DNA from: Tridacna crocea
Lineage: Eukaryota; Mollusca; Bivalvia; Cardiida; Cardiidae
Length of the DNA: 64,000 nt
Assembly: GCA_943736015.1 (NCBI GenBank)
Contig: OX031063.1
Location: forward strand, 5,809,001 to 5,873,000
Reading direction: 5' to 3'
The position numbers were made by a program, and so were the translations under genes. The number at the start of each line of letters is the position of its first letter. The stretch's first letter is position 1. Positions 63,415 through 64,000 of this stretch are shown here, one piece after another. The notes under the pieces were generated by a model. It searched no databases. It worked only from the letters and a program-made list of their open reading frames with translations, and was not told where the DNA came from.

Positions 63415-63630
63415 TTTTACCACATAATCCCTCCTTTTGACAACCCTAAGAAAGACAGCCTTTGAAAACATTGTGGGAATAGGACAAAATGCTGGTACCC
63501 AGCATTTTCTTCTTTCCCACAATGTTTCCTACCCTTTCCAAATCAATTTACAATTTTCGATTCACATTTATTTTGTCGTCTGCTTTCAATTTGGGCAAGT
63601 CCAAAATTTAGTCGTTTGGTAAAGAGTTAA
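63415..63630 (+). repeat. Family A MITE
   Basis: Left TTAA lost at the junction; shares the GGTACCC centre and CAATTTTCGATTCACAT flank with its neighbour, so the pair looks like a local duplication. Confidence 0.82.
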
Positions 63631-63855
63631 CCCATTACCAGACAATCCCTACTTTTGACGCCCCTGAGAAAGAAGCCTTTAGAAAACATTGTGTGAAAAG
63701 GAGAAAATGCTGGTAACCAGCATTTTCTCCTTTTCCCACAATGTTTTCTACCCTTCACAAAACAAATTTCAAATTTTCAGTCACTTTTATTTTGTCGTCT
63801 GCAAATGCTCTCAATTTGGACAAGTCTAAATTTTTGTCGTTTGGTAATGGGTTAA
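63627..63855 (+). repeat. Family A MITE, consensus-like
   Basis: TTAACCCATTACCAGACAATC..GGTAATGGGTTAA; hairpin with a single outer mismatch. A good reference copy. Confidence 0.93.
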
Positions 63856-63926
63856 ACAAGAATCAAAGGATGAAATTTGTTTTTGAAGGTAAATTAATCT
63901 GTTCTAAGACATGTATTCTTTATCAG

Positions 63927-63952
63927 TTTTTTTTTTTTTGGGGGGGGGGGGG
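63927..63952 (+). repeat. T13-G13 homopolymer junction
   Basis: Thirteen T followed by thirteen G; length is prone to sequencing error. Confidence 0.9.
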
Positions 63953-64000
63953 TTAATAATACTATTTGAGTTACTAGTATATCACACTGCCCATTGCAAC

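Noticed and set aside
1-64000. LTR retrotransposon, LINE or viral genes
   Set aside because: No reverse transcriptase, integrase or capsid motif and no long terminal direct repeats were seen on either strand.

Overview
The window looks like non-coding, transposon-saturated DNA from an animal, most likely a bivalve mollusc. It is AT-rich, has no prokaryotic gene organisation, contains tRNA-derived SINEs, and carries two Helitron-like elements built around ~160-bp core repeats of the kind known in bivalves (pearl / BIV160 type). Almost every open reading frame longer than 60 codons is an accidental translation of a repeat. The species call is an inference from repeat content only.

The dominant feature is one family of ~228-bp TTAA-flanked hairpin elements, called family A here. 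Well over 100 full, truncated or fragmentary copies cover roughly a third of the window. Its consensus is TTAA, then CYCTTTACCAMACRA, a unique left arm, a near-perfect ~29-bp-arm palindrome centred on CTGGTAACCAG, a unique right arm, then GGTAAAGRGTTAA. In family A entries, '+' means the CCYTTTACCACACAATC end is on the left, which normally puts GGTAACC at the centre. '-' is the reverse, with GGTTACC at the centre. TTAA duplication plus ends starting CC/CT suggest a non-autonomous piggyBac-like MITE; no transposase of that type was seen. Copies often abut, sharing one TTAA.

Layout. 0-6.9 kb: family A clusters, two copies of a second palindromic MITE (B), tRNA-like SINE pieces. 6.9-8.2 kb: a 43-bp minisatellite. 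8.6-11.4 kb: family A, one copy interrupted by a foldback element. 11.4-13.1 kb: Helitron-like element 1. 14.0-14.3 kb: another TTAA MITE (D). 14.5-20.1 kb: family A. 21.0-22.4 kb: Helitron-like element 2 with eight 156-bp repeats. 22.8-25.1 kb: a decayed TA-flanked element containing a 1.1-kb iteron-ended element. 26.2-27.6 kb: an intact Tc1/mariner (DD41D) element inside a 36-bp minisatellite. 30.6-32.0 kb: a hAT element with perfect 8-bp target duplication, a transposase remnant, and two nested MITEs. 32-55.9 kb: family A at highest density, plus a full-length SINE, MITE D copy 2, and MITE E. 55.9-64 kb: lower density, with a hAT-like element, a foldback array with CTATTTTCGT motifs, and a final family A cluster.

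Host coding sequence is scarce. The one convincing host exon (34316-34438, minus) encodes a heavy-metal-binding GMTCQSC domain of a copper-transporting ATPase (ATP7-like). A 20-codon possible first exon (22445-22504, minus) and a weaker internal exon (3508-3631, minus) may belong to other genes. The only intact protein-coding gene is the mariner transposase (26369-27442, minus).
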